Shown: piece by piece, positions 33,719 through 46,329 of the stretch
Layout: every line of letters begins with the position of its first letter
Numbering within the stretch: the first letter of the stretch is position 1
DNA from: Pristionchus mayeri
Taxonomy: Eukaryota > Nematoda > Chromadorea > Rhabditida > Neodiplogasteridae
Assembly: GCA_036245805.1 (NCBI GenBank)
Contig: BTRK01000005.1
Span: 27,757,469-27,821,468, forward strand
Length of the DNA stretch: 64,000 nucleotides
Direction: 5' to 3'
The notes under the pieces: generated by a model
The model's database searches: none
What the model was told of the DNA's origin: nothing
Seen by the model: only the letters and a program-made list of their open reading frames with translations
Made by a program: the position numbers and the translations under genes

Positions 33719-34560
33719 GTACTAGCCGCCTAAAGGCGGCTAGGAGGTGGCATGTCTTTTTATCTCTCGGTAATATTTTTAAAAAAATATTTTTTTTCCC
33801 ACCCCTCCCTATCATTTCCTATCTCCATTACCCTCTCCTCTCCCTCCTATCTGTAGGATCCTCTCCAATCTCAAGGACCGTGTTCTCCCCCTCACTCCTA
33901 TTTCTAGGACCCTCACCTTCCCTTCTCCTATCTCTAGTAGCATCTCCTCTCCCTCTCCTATCTCTAGGACCATCTCCTCCCACTCTCCTCTCTCTAGGAC
34001 CCTCTCCTCCACTTATCCTATCTCTAGGACCCTCTCCTCCCCTTCTCATATTTCTAAGGTCTTCTCCCTCCTCCTATCTCTAGTAGAACCCTCTCCTCCC
34101 ATCTCCTGTCTCTAGGACCCTATCCTTCCCCTTTCCTAACTCTAGGACCATCTCCTTCCACTCTCATCTCTCTAGGACCCTCTCCTCCCCTTCTCCTATC
34201 TCTATTAACCTCTCCTTCCCCTTTCCTATCTCTAGGACCATCTCCTCCCACTCTCCTCTCTCTAGGACCCTCTCCTCCCCTTCTCCTATCTCTAGGGCCT
34301 TCTCCCTCCTCCTATCTCTAGTAGAACCCTCTCCTCCCCTCTCCTATCTCTAGGACCATCTCCCCCCCTCTCCTATCTCTATGACCCTCTCCTCCCCTTC
34401 TCCTATCGCTAGGACCCCCACTCAACTCTCCTATCTCTAGGAACCTCTCCCCCCTCTTCTATCTCTATGACCCTCTCCCCCTTCCTCCCTATCCATATCC
34501 TCGTTCGCCTCCAGCTTTCCTTCTCCCCAACCCCCTATTTCCCTTTAACCTCCTCCCCCC
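33719..34560. repeat. Hairpin followed by G-poor minisatellite (left)
   Basis: At 33,724-33,742 there is a short palindrome TAGCCGCCTAAAGGCGGCTA followed by GGTGGCATGT. From about 33,800 to 34,500 the plus strand is a pyrimidine-rich array of roughly 30-bp units built on CCTATCTCTAGGACCCTCTC, about 20 imperfect copies. Poly-C runs lie at about 34,553-34,568 and 34,649-34,661. Open frames here are artefacts of the repeat. Confidence 0.85.
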
Positions 34561-34749
34561 CCCCCCCCGACCGCTCGCTCTCCTCGAGAGAACGGAAAAT
34601 GATCGTTCTCTCCAATCTCCACACTCTCTAAAAACCAATTAGATTGCACCCCCCCCCCCCCCTCTCCCTCTCTCCGGACAAAGAAAGGGTAATCCAATTA
34701 ATTTCGCAAGAAAGTGTCGACGCGACAATATCGCTACGATCCTATGTAT

Positions 34750-35530
34750 GTGGACTAGCCGGGCTTCGCGAGAAATGCCGCTTATCCATAACCAAGCTTT
34801 ACTTCGAGATTCTCGATGTCATATTGTAATTTTGTTGATTTAAAACGCTGTCTCCGTTAGAACGTCAGATCCTCGGAGCAAAGTGGCACAATGACTCAAA
34901 CTTATCGCTAGGAGTTCAAACTTTGGTGGTAGAGTCCTTAGGGTCAAAGGAAACTTTTCCAGAAATTTTGACCTACCATTTGCATATTTTACAAAAACCG
35001 CCATTTTTGATATTGATCCTTTGTGTTACATACCATTCGAAAGAGCATCAAAAGTTATGTCAGAATCCAAATTTGCGAAGAAATTGATCAACATCTGTTC
35101 GGGAAACATGCTATTATGGGAAGAAAACAGCTGTTTGAAATTTCGATAGTTTAGGAGAACATGATCCAATCATTTCTGGTTTCTGAAAACGTTACTCAAT
35201 ATGTAAAATGTTATGAGGAATTCAGAAAAAAATATGCCAAAGACGAGCGAGGTACCCCAAATAGAGTTTTTCTCGAAAAACTGAGGGTGTTTTGAAACGT
35301 GGGTTCGATTCTGCTCGAGTGCAAACATTTTTGCAGGCATTAATTGAACAAATTTTATTACGGAAACAACTTTACATCACTTATTGTAGATATCGAAATA
35401 TAGTGGTAGCTAGATTTCGTGTGGAAAATGCATGCAAAAATGTTTGCACTCGGGCGGAATCGAACCCACGTTTCAGAACACCCTCAGTTTTTCGAGAAAT
35501 ACTCTATTTGGGGTAATTGGGGTAAATTCA
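34750..35530. repeat. Partial copy of a long foldback repeat
   Basis: This segment repeats 39,326-40,060 in direct orientation at very high identity, starting GACTAGCCGGGCTTCGCGAG. It ends soon after an internal inverted pair centred near 35,380 (GTTCGATTCTGCTCGAGTGC and its near reverse complement). The second long arm present at 40,060-40,512 is missing here. Confidence 0.8.
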
Positions 35531-36118
35531 TGAAAAATGAAGTGGATAGGCGTAATCAGCATGAAATTCTACCCCGGAAACCATGTTCACGTAATTTTAG
35601 CACATTTGAGAGTTGCGCCATATTCGAAAATGTGTTTTCGACGTGACGTCGCCTGAAGCCAACGGCGACTCTGGAGACAAAATGAATGTGCTCACCGTGT
35701 TCAGCACCAAAAATAACCCCAAAACATAGAGTATACAAAAAATCGAGATTTTTGAGCTGTGCCAGAACTCTCTGAATTTGCCCGGTTCTTAGGCAAACGG
35801 CCTCATATGAATGTTACCCTGCACGGCCCGTTAAAGCCTCCGGGGTCAGAGCCGCAACGTGTAAGAGATAAAACTATCTTAGACTTCGCACTCGCTGTCT
35901 GGAAATCGACAGAAGTCACTTCATTAAACATGTCTGGTCGTAAATTGACCATGTATACATTCCTACATACATGCCTCATAAAAGTTAGGTCCGAAAACAT
36001 ATATAAAAATTGATATACGTTAGTAAAACAATTTAAAATGTCGTTTTGGATAGTTTTAAAAGAAATTTAAAAAGCGACAGAACTTGTTCGATTGCCACCA
36101 TTACGCTGAATCGAGTAT

Positions 36119-37194
36119 ATATGAGAGGAATCGCGAGAAAATCACCCATTTGAGGGGGTCCTGCGGCGGTAGAATCAAATTCATCCTATCCTGATCTAAG
36201 CGTGATGCAAGGTATTTAAAATGATGCTCTTTCAAACTGCGTTGTCAGAATTTTGATAACTATCGTCGTCTTCGAGATTCAGAAGGCCAAAGTTGGGACA
36301 CTCACTTTTTAGGGGTCAAATCGAGCATACTTAGACGATCACAAATCCGTTCAAAATGACGATATAAACTCGTTCTTTGCTCAGAAAGAAAGCTGAGAAG
36401 ATTCTCTACAACTTTTATGTTGATAATTTCATTCCATGTGTATGTGCCAGTGCGGGGTGGTCGGGTCGACCAAAAATGATCAAATTCTGGAAATCGGAAA
36501 AACCCCCTGAATGTGCGATGAATGTGAATTATGTGCGATTTGTAGACACTAACTGTGACTAATTTGACCACAAATTTCAGCCAAATTGAAAGATGTAAAA
36601 AAGGGCGTGACTTTTTATGTTGTTTTGGAAGATTTTGGACCCATTTGAAGCTAATAGCTGTCAGTTGGAGCTTAGAGGGTACTTTGGTCTGGGACTCATT
36701 CTGACGTCGCCGGACGAAAAAGTCACGCCCTTTTTAAATCTTTCAATTTGGCTGAAATTTGTGGTCAAATTAGTCACAGTTAGTGTCTACAAATCGCACA
36801 TAATTATTCAGGGGGTTTTTCCGATTTCCAGAATTTGATCATTTTTGGTCGACCCGACCACCCCGCACTGGCACATACACATGGAATGAAATGATCAACA
36901 TAAAAGTTGTAGAGAATCTTCTCAGCTTTCTTTCTGAGCAAAGAACGAGTTTATATCGTCATTTTGAACGGATTTGCGATCGTTTAAGTATGCTCGATTT
37001 GACCCCTAAAAGTGAGTGTCCCAACTTTGGCCTTCTGAATCTCGAAGACGACGATAGTTATCAAAATTCTGACAACGCAGTTTGAAAGAGCATCATTTGA
37101 AATACCTTGCATCACGCTTAGATCAGGATAGGATGAATTTGATTCTACCGCCGCGGAGAAGGTGATTATCTCGCGATGTCTCTCATATATGGAT
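36119..37194. repeat. Giant palindrome, arms ~490 bp
   Basis: The left arm (36,119 to about 36,620) and right arm (about 36,705-37,194) are inverted copies, with a spacer of about 85 bp that includes TTGAAGCTAATAGCTGTCAG. Matched landmarks are CGGGGTGGTCGGGTCGACCA on the left against its inverse on the right, and AGTCACGCCC at both inner ends. The arms have small indels, so this is a natural repeat rather than an exact assembly duplicate. No transposase frame was seen. Confidence 0.88.
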
Positions 37195-39325
37195 GTATTA
37201 CGCAAGCGCCTATAAAAGTTATTTTTTAAATTAAAAATCGAAAACTTCCAAAACTTCCAAAACAAGCGAAGTCCGGGTGCAGAGCCGGCACATGTTTTGG
37301 AAAAATTCTTACAAATTCTACCGTATTTTCTGCACCCCTAACAAAAAATTTCTATCGCGGATTTTATGCATCACGTCCGCAACGCGGTTGCACGCCAATT
37401 TTTTCATCGACATACCAGTTAAAAAAGGGCACCCCTGTTCGGAAGGTGTACTGTAAAATTCAATTGCACAGCCCCATGATGGTTTCCTGTGGTACTGTAC
37501 TTTTTCGCCTGATAGTCTGTAGTTTTTATACCGTTTCTGTCAAAATACTGTATTAGTGCTATACGGTTTTCGTATTTTCATTAATTTGTGTGAACGGGCG
37601 ATACATTCATAGCCGTGAAACAGAGAACCGTAAATAAGGGATGTAAACCGTGTCGTTAAGTATAGAAATGACTACACGGGCCATGACTTTCAACGGGATG
37701 TCGAGAAAAAAATTGCCGTGCGGTTGTCCGACCGGACTCTTTTTCCACTGTTTAACGTAGGGACCGCGGAGGCCCGTCCTTTCTGCCGTCCATCACATAT
37801 CCACACCACGATTAATGGTGTGCCTAGATACTGTACCGTTTTTAATCTGTGTCGTGCTGAAAGTTTTTCAACTTTTTTCTTTATCGATTTTGCATTTTTT
37901 TACTATTTTCTAGGTCATATTTACCGTCATATAGCCAGAGAAACCCATTATAAACGTATTTGCGACTGGTTCGCCGCTTCTGGTTTAGGGAGAAGATTTT
38001 TAGCGGACTTTTTGTACAATTTCCCGACGTCGTTTCTTTCTCCGTTTTCTCTTTATTTTTGAGTGCCCCCTTTACATTCTTCTGTCCAGAAGATGTAAAA
38101 AACATTCCTTTACCTGCTCCACACACGGGTCATGCTCCATTTTCGTTCGGACGATTACTTCTTTGCCAAAAAGCGGCACGAATCTGGCATTTTTCGAGCA
38201 TCCATTTCTTCCCCCATTTTTTCATTATTTTTGAGTGCCCCCTTTATATTCTTGTGTCCATTACATGCAACAAACCTTCCTCAACCTATTCCACACACGC
38301 GTCATGCCCCATTTTCGTTCGGACGACCTTCTTTACCAAATTACTTCACCTGTCCATACTTGATACACTTCATTTTCCAGTCAACTATAAGTTCAGAAGC
38401 TAGCACTACTCACTTAAAGCAGTTCACAAATAAATAGTACAAAAATACAAATAGTAAAAATATACAAATCAATAAAAACACGAAATGATGCGAAAGTCCT
38501 GACTCGTAATGCGGTCCAACTGTAATCATCATACGGTAGTCTAGTGACCCAAGGGGAAATTTTAAAAGTTACTGAATTTGTTAAAATTATTTTTTTATTA
38601 TTTTGTTTTCATTTCTAAACGTTTCGCCATGGCCAATTGTGTAGATTCGTAGTGCGTGAACATTTTTATGAAACCTCTTTACAAGGGCATCCGCGGTCCC
38701 TAGTTTAACGGGCCGTGCCCTGAGGAAATGCAGCTTTCTTCCTCTTTTTTTCAAATTGTTGAGCTTTGGCATACGGTTTACGGGATTTTCTCTTGATTTT
38801 ATTGTTTTTTTTTCAGAGGAGTCGGAGACGTCGGGATTTCGCTGTTTTCCTTCAATATTTTTATTTTGCCTTCAGTTTTTTAGCTCAAAGCGAAATAATT
38901 GATATCTTTTCATGTTCTAGTGTGAAATCACGGCTAAAGTGCTGGTGTTGGAATCAAAAAGTGCTCCATGCGTTATGAATCTCTTTATTTAACTTATATT
39001 ATGTTTATGTTGGAAATGTAAGCTCCCTTAACGTTCGCATGACAAATTCAGAGCAAACCAAAACTTAGTTCGAAAACTGGACTCTTTTGAATCAAGCACA
39101 TCATTACATTTACGACCGTAATGTACAGAACCGCACCACTCGCCATGCACTTTCTAGTACACCACGGGACCATATCTCTGAACGAGCTGTTGGGAAAAAT
39201 CATGCCGTGACTTCCCCGAAACCCGGCCAGTCAGTAACTATCATTCGCAGTCGATTCATATGGCTATGTATGGATGAAAACTCATACTGGACTAAGAAGA
39301 AACTACGAATGATTGGCCTTTTAAT
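37195..39325. other. Repeat-derived sequence with a ~172-bp tandem duplication
   Basis: No gene is recognised. Two tandem copies about 172 bp apart begin at about 38,061 and 38,233 (GAGTGCCCCCTTTA, CATTTTCGTTCGGACGA). The words TTTAACGTAGGGACCGCGGA (about 37,750) and TCCGCGGTCCCTAGTTTAAC (about 38,690) are near-inverse, suggesting one more foldback unit. A 115-residue open frame at 37,718-38,062 has no recognisable motif. Confidence 0.5.
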
Positions 39326-40512
39326 GACTAGCCGGGCTTCGCGAGAAATGCCGCTTATCCATAACCAAGCTTTACTTCGAGATTCTCGATGTCATATTGT
39401 AATTTTGTTGATTTAAAACGCTGTCCCCGTTAGAACGTCAGATCCTCGGAGCAAAGTGGCACAATGACTCAAACTTATCGCTAGGAGTTCAAACTTTGGT
39501 GGTAGAGTCCTTAGGGTCAAAGGAAACTTTTCCAGAAATTTTGACCTACCATTTGCATATTTTACAAAAACCGCCATTTTTGATATTGATCCTTTGTGTT
39601 ACATACCATTCGAAAGAGCATCAAAAGTTATGTCAGAATCCAAATTTGCGAAGAAATTGATCAACATCTGTTCGGGAAACATGCTATTATGGGAAGAAAA
39701 CAGCTGTTTGAAATTTCGATAGTTTAGGAGAACATGATCCAATCATTTCTGGTTTCTGAAAACGTTACTCAATATGTAAAATGTTATGAGGAATTCAGAA
39801 AAAAATATGCCAACGACGAGCGAGGTACCCCAAATAGAGTTTTTCTCGAAAAACTGAGCATGTTTTGAAACGTGGGTTCGATTCTGCTCGAGTGCAAACA
39901 TTTTTGCAGGCATTAATTGAACAAATTTTATTACGGAAACAACTTTACATCACTTATTGTAGATATCGAAATATAGTGGTAGCTAGATTTCGTGTGGAAA
40001 ATGCATGCAAAAATGTTTGCACTCGGGCGGAATCGAACCCACGTTACAGAACACCCTCAGTTTTTCGAGAAATACTCTATTTGGGGTACCTCGCTCGTCT
40101 TCGGCATATTTTTTTCTGAATTCCTCATAACATTTTACCGATTAAGTAACGTTTGATTTACCTATTAAGTAACGTTTGACCAGAAATGATTGGATCATGT
40201 TCTCCTAAACTATCGAAATTTCAAACAGCTGTTTTTCTTCCCATAATAGCATGTTTACCGAACAGATGTTGATCAATTTCTTCGCAAATTTGTATTCTGA
40301 CATAACTTTTGATGCTCTTTCGAATGGTATGTAACACACAGGGTCAATATCAAAAATGGCGGTTTTTGTAAAATATGCAAATGGTAGGTCAAAATTTCTG
40401 GAAAAGTTTCCTTTGACCCTAAGGACTCTACCACCAAAGTTTGAACTCCTAGCGATAAGTTTGAGTCATTGTGCCACCCTATGCTTCGATCTTAGGGAGA
40501 CAGCGTTTTAAC
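39326..40512. repeat. Long foldback repeat, complete copy
   Basis: The arms of about 450 bp (about 39,415-39,900 and 40,050-40,512) are inverted copies, and an inner pair sits around 39,885 and 40,030. A TTTACC(G)ATTAAGTAACGTTTGA duplication lies near 40,135-40,185. The left half repeats 34,750-35,530. No protein is encoded. Confidence 0.85.
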
Positions 40513-42350
40513 ACGGATCTCCTGTAAAAATGTAGGAAAATGAGACCCCTTTACGACAAAAAAAATTGTGGATCACCGATTTCGTTGTAAACGTGAGAAC
40601 TGACCAAAGTGAGGGCGGGGAGAACGCATATCCACTTCATTCCTCGAAATTTGCGTGTTGAACGGATGACCTGCCGCGTTGGAAGGCCGTATATCGGTCA
40701 GTTTTTGACCTACAGCGAGCGGATTTCTTTCAATCGACTCGTAATAGAGAAATCTACAAATAAGTTCTCTTACGCTCCATGCGGAAATGACGTCTTCACA
40801 TAGTTTCATGCGAAAAACCTTTTTTCTCGTCTCAATATGGTAATTTTCTTCCCTTTCTAATGAAAACATCACGATTTTTATTCTTGATTCGGATTCCTCA
40901 TCCCCGAAATGGGGTACGTGCATAGTTCATTGGTCGACGTAGGTCGACTATCATATCGGCACTCAGTATGAAGAATTTGAACATAGTGCAATTTTTGAAT
41001 GAAACATGTTTTGGTACGTATCTCCCCTCCAACTTATGCAAATGAAAGAACTTATGCCACTTTTGGATACCTCTCCAGTAGGTCTCCAACAATGACTCAG
41101 GGGTACGAAACCCTGAAGTTAGCCGTTTTCGAGATACGGAGTAAAAACTAGTTGTATTGAACTGCTCTTAAGAAATTTGAGGCGAAATGTTTCCAAAAAT
41201 CCACTATAATATTGTATCATCTCGATGTGTATGATTGATTCGGATTCCCCACCTTCAAAATTGACTTATGTACATAGTTCATTTGTCTTGACATGGGGAT
41301 GTAGACATCGCTACTCAGTAGGTAGATTTAGGACTTGTAATATTTTTTGAAGAAAAGGTAATTTTCTCTGTGAGATCCATTGAAAATGGTTTTTACTCCA
41401 TATCTCGAAAACGGCTAACTTCAGGGTTTCGTACCCCTGAGTCATTGTTGGAGACCTACTGGAGAGGTATCCAAAAGTGGTATAAGTTCTTTCATTTGCA
41501 AAAATTGGAGGGGAGATACGTACCAAAACATGTTTCATTCAAAAAGTGCACTATGTTCAAATTCTTCCCACTGAGTGCCGGTATGATAGTCGACCTACGA
41601 GGACCAATGAACTATGCACGTACACCATTTCAAGGATGGGAAATCCGAATCAAGAATAAAAATCGAGATGTTTTCATCAGAAAGGGAAGAAAATTACCAT
41701 TTGAATAGAGAAAAACAGTTTTTCGCATGAAACTATGTGAAGACGTCATTTCCGCGTGGAGCGTAAGAGAACTTATTTGTAGATTTCTCTATTATGAGTC
41801 GATTGAAAAAAATCCGCTCGCTGTAGGTCAAAAACTGACCGATATACGACCTTTCAACGAGGTAGGTCATAACTCGGTTGAACATGCAAATTTCGAAAAA
41901 CGGAGTGGTCAGACGTTGTCCTCGCTCTCACTTTGGCCAGTCCTACCGGTTTCAGCTAAATCCACGACTCGAAATTTTTTTCTGTCGCATCGGTTCCTGC
42001 ATTTTTACAGGCACGGACATGCGTGCCGCCGCGCGTGGTAAAAAAAGAAACATGCAGCAAATGGCAAGCCCGCGAAATTCAACTTGTTACTTTATTTAGG
42101 GCAAAATGTCAGGGTTTTCCGTTTAAGAGATCGCGCTGGACTTTTGCCAATAGGTGAACTTTACAATTTGCCGTTTATTTTTGAATATATCACGGTAATT
42201 CAGGCAACTTTTTGTATGATTTCAATTTCGTGCGCGGAATGTTTTAACTAATTTACTGTAGTGGAACGATGAATATTTTTAAAATGGTTCGGTCGACTCC
42301 GTCACACCGTGGCAGGAGATGTCACACCGTGGCAGGAGATCCGTGTTAAT
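40513..42350. repeat. Giant palindrome with AACACGGATCTCCTG termini
   Basis: The outer ends carry AACACGGATCTCCTG (40,513) and, inverted, CAGGAGATCCGTGTT (ending about 42,350). Arms of about 550 bp, roughly 40,580-41,160 and 41,390-41,950, are inverted (for example GAAGTTAGCCGTTTTCGAGA against TCTCGAAAACGGCTAACTTC). A 20-bp unit GTCACACCGTGGCAGGAGAT is tandemly doubled at about 42,301-42,340. Non-coding. Confidence 0.8.
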
Positions 42351-42407
42351 GTGTTTCTTTATTTTTTTCATTCTAGGCAGCTGCTCGGTAATTAAACTCA
42401 ATCAGCC

Positions 42408-45400
42408 ATGGGAAAAGAATTCCAAAAGTGGAATTTGAAGAAGGTATGCCAGTTGCCGCTGATTCATTATTCTTTCAATTTTGTTCCTTACAAAACTGAT
42501 ATTACATAATTGGTGAGTTTTCAGGTATGGGAGGCCCGTCAGAAAACGGAACAACAGGAAACTAGAGATGGGAGGAGATGTAAATTCAATATGAGAATTA
42601 GCAGGAATTTTTTAACAACAAGTAACTCAAGCGCACGTTTCTATATATTTTATATTTTATCTACGCTCGGCGGCGCAACGAGAGACGAATAATTACTTAA
42701 GTGTTATGATACAAGATAAGGTTTTAGGTATTGATGCAAAATTGATTTTGATACTATGATATCATCATCTTTTCACTAGATCTGTTACTTTCACTTAAAA
42801 ACTAAGGTTGAGTCCTGCAGGGCTCTTCTCGGAGACGAGAAAGCGAAGATGGGTCTCTCCTTCATGTGCGAAGCACCCGCTGGAATGCACAAACGAGAGG
42901 AGGTACGCTGACAATCGAAACAGTTGTTTAGTTATCATTGTCGTGATAACTTGGAATGCGTATTCAAATTGCTGCGGATTTTAACTTATACTATGAATCG
43001 GTGCAAGGATACCTACTTTTCAGGAGAAGCCAGAACCGAAGTTTGAGTGGCAGAGGAAATACAACGCCTCGAGAGAGTCGTGGGCACAGAACAATGAGGC
43101 AATCGTGGATCATCCCTTCGGAATTGCCGTACGTTCCGGTTACTTTGACTTTTGAAAAATCTAGTTTGCTGCCAAAATAAATGAATATATCGAATATTAT
43201 GTGGTGTGTTAAAGAAGGATGTTTAGGTGCGAAATGTGCGTTGCGTGAGATGTCACAACTGGGGGCACGTGAACACTGACAGCGAGTGTCCCCTTTATGG
43301 GAAGAGTGGAAACTACGAGGAGGAAGGATGTTAGTTGCTACCATTCACTGTCTTTTCTAACCCTTCGGCATACTAATAATTTAGATGCAAACAACCCATC
43401 GGATCTCGTGAAAGAATTGAGGAAAGCTGAAAAAGCAGGAAAGACAGTTGATAAGGTATGGCTTAGAATATTTGACCTTCTCTTTCAATTATTACGATTT
43501 TGTTGCAGAATGAGTATCGTGGTCGGAAGAAGAAAGTGGAGGAGGGAGAGGAGGAGGAATGGGTTCCTGCTGATAGTGGAACACTCGCAGAGAAGATGAG
43601 GGAGGAACACGGAATGAAACTGAAGGCCAATGTGAGTGGAGCAGTACTGTAGACTAGTGTTCTCATTGTCATTGTTTTGCCAGAAGTGAAATGAATCTGA
43701 GTGATCTCATTGCAGATGCTCTCTTCTGCGAAGGAATATGAACAGTTGGAACAGATGGGGAATGCTGTGAAGGATAAGGTGCGTCATATCTATGTTTGGT
43801 GCTATGCACTTATATATGTTTTATCTACGCACAAGGCGCAACGAGATACGAATATTATATTATGCGTGTCGTACAGAATAATTTCACTCCTCACACTGAG
43901 GATTCAGAGTGATAGAATAGGGAGAGATAAGGGAGTACAAAAAGAAGCGAGAGAGAAAATAAGCGAAGATCGAGTCAACTGGTCTCATCTGTCTTCGTCT
44001 GGTCAGTAGTTGAGGAGGCACTCGGGTAGACCAGGTAGACTCTGCTCCGAGAACCAGCATCCGTAGATCTCTAACGGGGGAGAAGTGGGGAGGGAGTAGA
44101 CATGTGGGGATTGGGGGTGGGGGGGGGGGGGGGGGGTGAAAAGAGAATATGTGGGTAGGGAGCGGGACGAGAAGGGGAAAGTGAATAACTAACGATGAAG
44201 AGCTAACTTAGATAAGTCTAATTTGAGTAATCTATTCTTAAAGACAGCAATACTTGAAGAACTATGAACATCTGAAGGTAGTTCACTAAGTATCCTAGCT
44301 ACTCTTCTGGAAAAACATTGAAAACGAGGTGTGGATTTAGTTGCCTCAATATGAATTCCAAATGTGTTCGATCTATCTCTAAGGGGTTTAAAAGTAAAGA
44401 ATCTATTTCGATCTAGAACTCTCTGAAAGCGCTTCTATATTTTGTTATGGACTAAATAAATTTGAACATTATTTCAGCAAGATAAGACTAAGAGTATGCT
44501 GGATTTTTTCAATTCATTGAGTAAGAAGGAACAAGAGAAGGTTATGAGGTTGGGACACTTTTCGTGAACATTTTTTTTATCTGCATCTGTTGAGGAAGAC
44601 ACTCGGAATGACGAAGGAAGAAAAAGATTCAAAGAAAAAGAGCAAGAAAGATAAGAAGAAGAAAAAGAAGGAAGAGAAGAAAATGAAGAAACAATTGAAG
44701 AAGATGAAAGTGAAAAAAGAGGAGCCATCGTCGGATCTTGAGAATGAAAAAGAAAAGAGTGGGTTTACTTTCATATTAAAAAAAACTAATCATACTACCC
44801 TTTCACGCCATTAAGCACTTGTTCTTTCATTATCTCTAAATGTGTTTACGTGTTTCCTCTCTAGATGGGCGTCGTCGTCGTGATTCTTCTGTCTCCCCTC
44901 CACCTAAGAGATCGAGGAGAGATTCGGATGCCGTAGAGAAGAGTGAGGCTCATTTATGATTCATTGGTCACATATTCACTATTTATTGGATCTTATTCGA
45001 ACTCTTTGTAATGGTGATAATATTGGGTGATGGGGGGATCAAGGAGGAGCCTCTATCATCGGACGAGGAGAGGAATGGAGAGAGGAGGAAGGAATCTCCA
45101 GTGAGGAAGAGAAGAACTACGAGGTCTCCTCGCAGGTTAGTCTACTCCTTCTGTTGAATTCCTCTCGTCTCATTTGATACTCATTTTCTGTTTCTAGTTC
45201 ACCAGTGAGGTCTCCCGTAAGAAGAAGAAGGGGAACTCCTTCCCCTGCCAGGTAATGTAGGATATTACCCCCTTTTACTTCTTTTGCCTATTCGCTCCGT
45301 TTAATTTACTCGTTCTCAAATTGAGCATTAATTCTTTTCTCATGCAGGTCACCCATTCGTCGTCGACGAGAATCGCCAGTCGGAGAGAAGAGAAGAGACG

Positions 45401-46250
45401 AGTAGAGATAGGAAGAGGTAAGACACACACTTATTACCGTATCACAGGAAATATGGGGGGTGAATTAAAAAGGAGTTTAATTTCGTTAATTGAATGTTTC
45501 CTTTGCAGATCCCCCAATCGTCGCAGAAGAGATTCGAGATCTCCGAGAAGGGAACGATCGAGATCTCCCATTGGAAGGAGAGGAGAGACGAAGAGAAGAG
45601 AGAGTAGATCACCGGAGAGGAAGAGGTCAGAGGGGAGGAGGGGGGTGGTGTGGAAAGAATAAGATGACGTCTCATTTTAAATTATCACTATACGCTCCAA
45701 CTCTAAAGCAATCTGATTATAATTTCATAGCTACTAAAGTCTGAAAATAGCAAAATTACTATTAAAAAACCCCGCTCAATTAGTATAAACGTGAATGTTT
45801 GCAGATCTCCATTGAGAAGAAGGAAGAGTCGCACGCCCGAGAAGAAAGAGAAGGAGAAGGAGAACTTCGTGGCTGAAAGTGAGTCGAAATCAATATCAGA
45901 GTAGAACTGTCGGGCTCCATCTTTGGAAATTTTAGCTTGTTCAGATCTTATACAAGGGGGGATAGATTGCCTGTAATACGTAGACAACTATTTCGGATTC
46001 GTTTGCTCTATTGTAAACTATAATATTTGCCTAGTGAAATATGGGCCTGTCAAAGGTAATTGAACAATTTTGAATGAAAATAACAATAGGGTGGACGCGA
46101 GAGGAGAAGTATTGGAGAGATTACGTCCAATTGTTGCAGAGAAGATCAAGGAGGAGCCCCTCTAGGAGGATGAATATGAGAGAAGAGAAGAGGGGAGCGA
46201 TTATTATGTTTTCCCATTTTGTTCTTGCAGTGCATAAACCATTATGATAC
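42408..46250 (+). CDS. CIR1-like (CBF1-interacting corepressor) RS-rich nuclear protein
   Basis: CIR1-family proteins are nuclear, associate with spliceosomal and RS factors and act in Notch/CBF1 corepression. The start at 42,408 gives [20 protein letters not shown], matching the CIR N-terminal motif. Exons include 42,408-42,443, 42,525 to about 42,570, 42,807-42,902 ([14 protein letters not shown]), 43,024-43,128, and one from 43,227 that encodes a CCHC knuckle ([16 protein letters not shown]). Later exons encode [20 protein letters not shown], a Lys-rich block near 44,620-44,760, and RS repeats between 44,870 and 45,840 ([17 protein letters not shown]). The last exon and stop near 46,245 are approximate. 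The part just after KTEQQE is not well resolved. The gene lies wholly inside the 17-kb arm-bounded segment, on the strand opposite the kinesin. Confidence 0.85.
43780..44465 (-). mobile_element. 5'-truncated LINE fragment (reverse-transcriptase C terminus)
   Basis: Read on the minus strand, 44,455-44,210 encodes a LINE-type RT C-terminal end: [18 protein letters not shown] and [16 protein letters not shown], then [17 protein letters not shown]. This is the usual short-helix pattern just before a LINE stop codon. A G-run (plus strand, about 44,118-44,136) and flanking sequence would be its 3' UTR. A word related to 43,818-43,870 (CGCAACGAGA) also occurs at 42,655-42,690. It lies in an intron of the CIR1-like gene and is clearly a dead 3' fragment. 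Confidence 0.6.
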
Positions 46251-46329
46251 AATTTATTCAGTGAAGTCAAACAAATAGTGTTGATTAATTGCATCGTATT
46301 TCCTTCGTGGAATGACTAGACAACCCTAA

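Noticed and set aside
33812..34083. Overlapping Arg/Glu- and Leu/Pro-rich frames on both strands
   Set aside because: They are produced by the roughly 30-bp pyrimidine-rich minisatellite.
37718..38062. 115-codon frame as part of a retroelement
   Set aside because: No RT, RNase H or integrase motif; it lies in repeat-derived DNA with a nearby tandem duplication.
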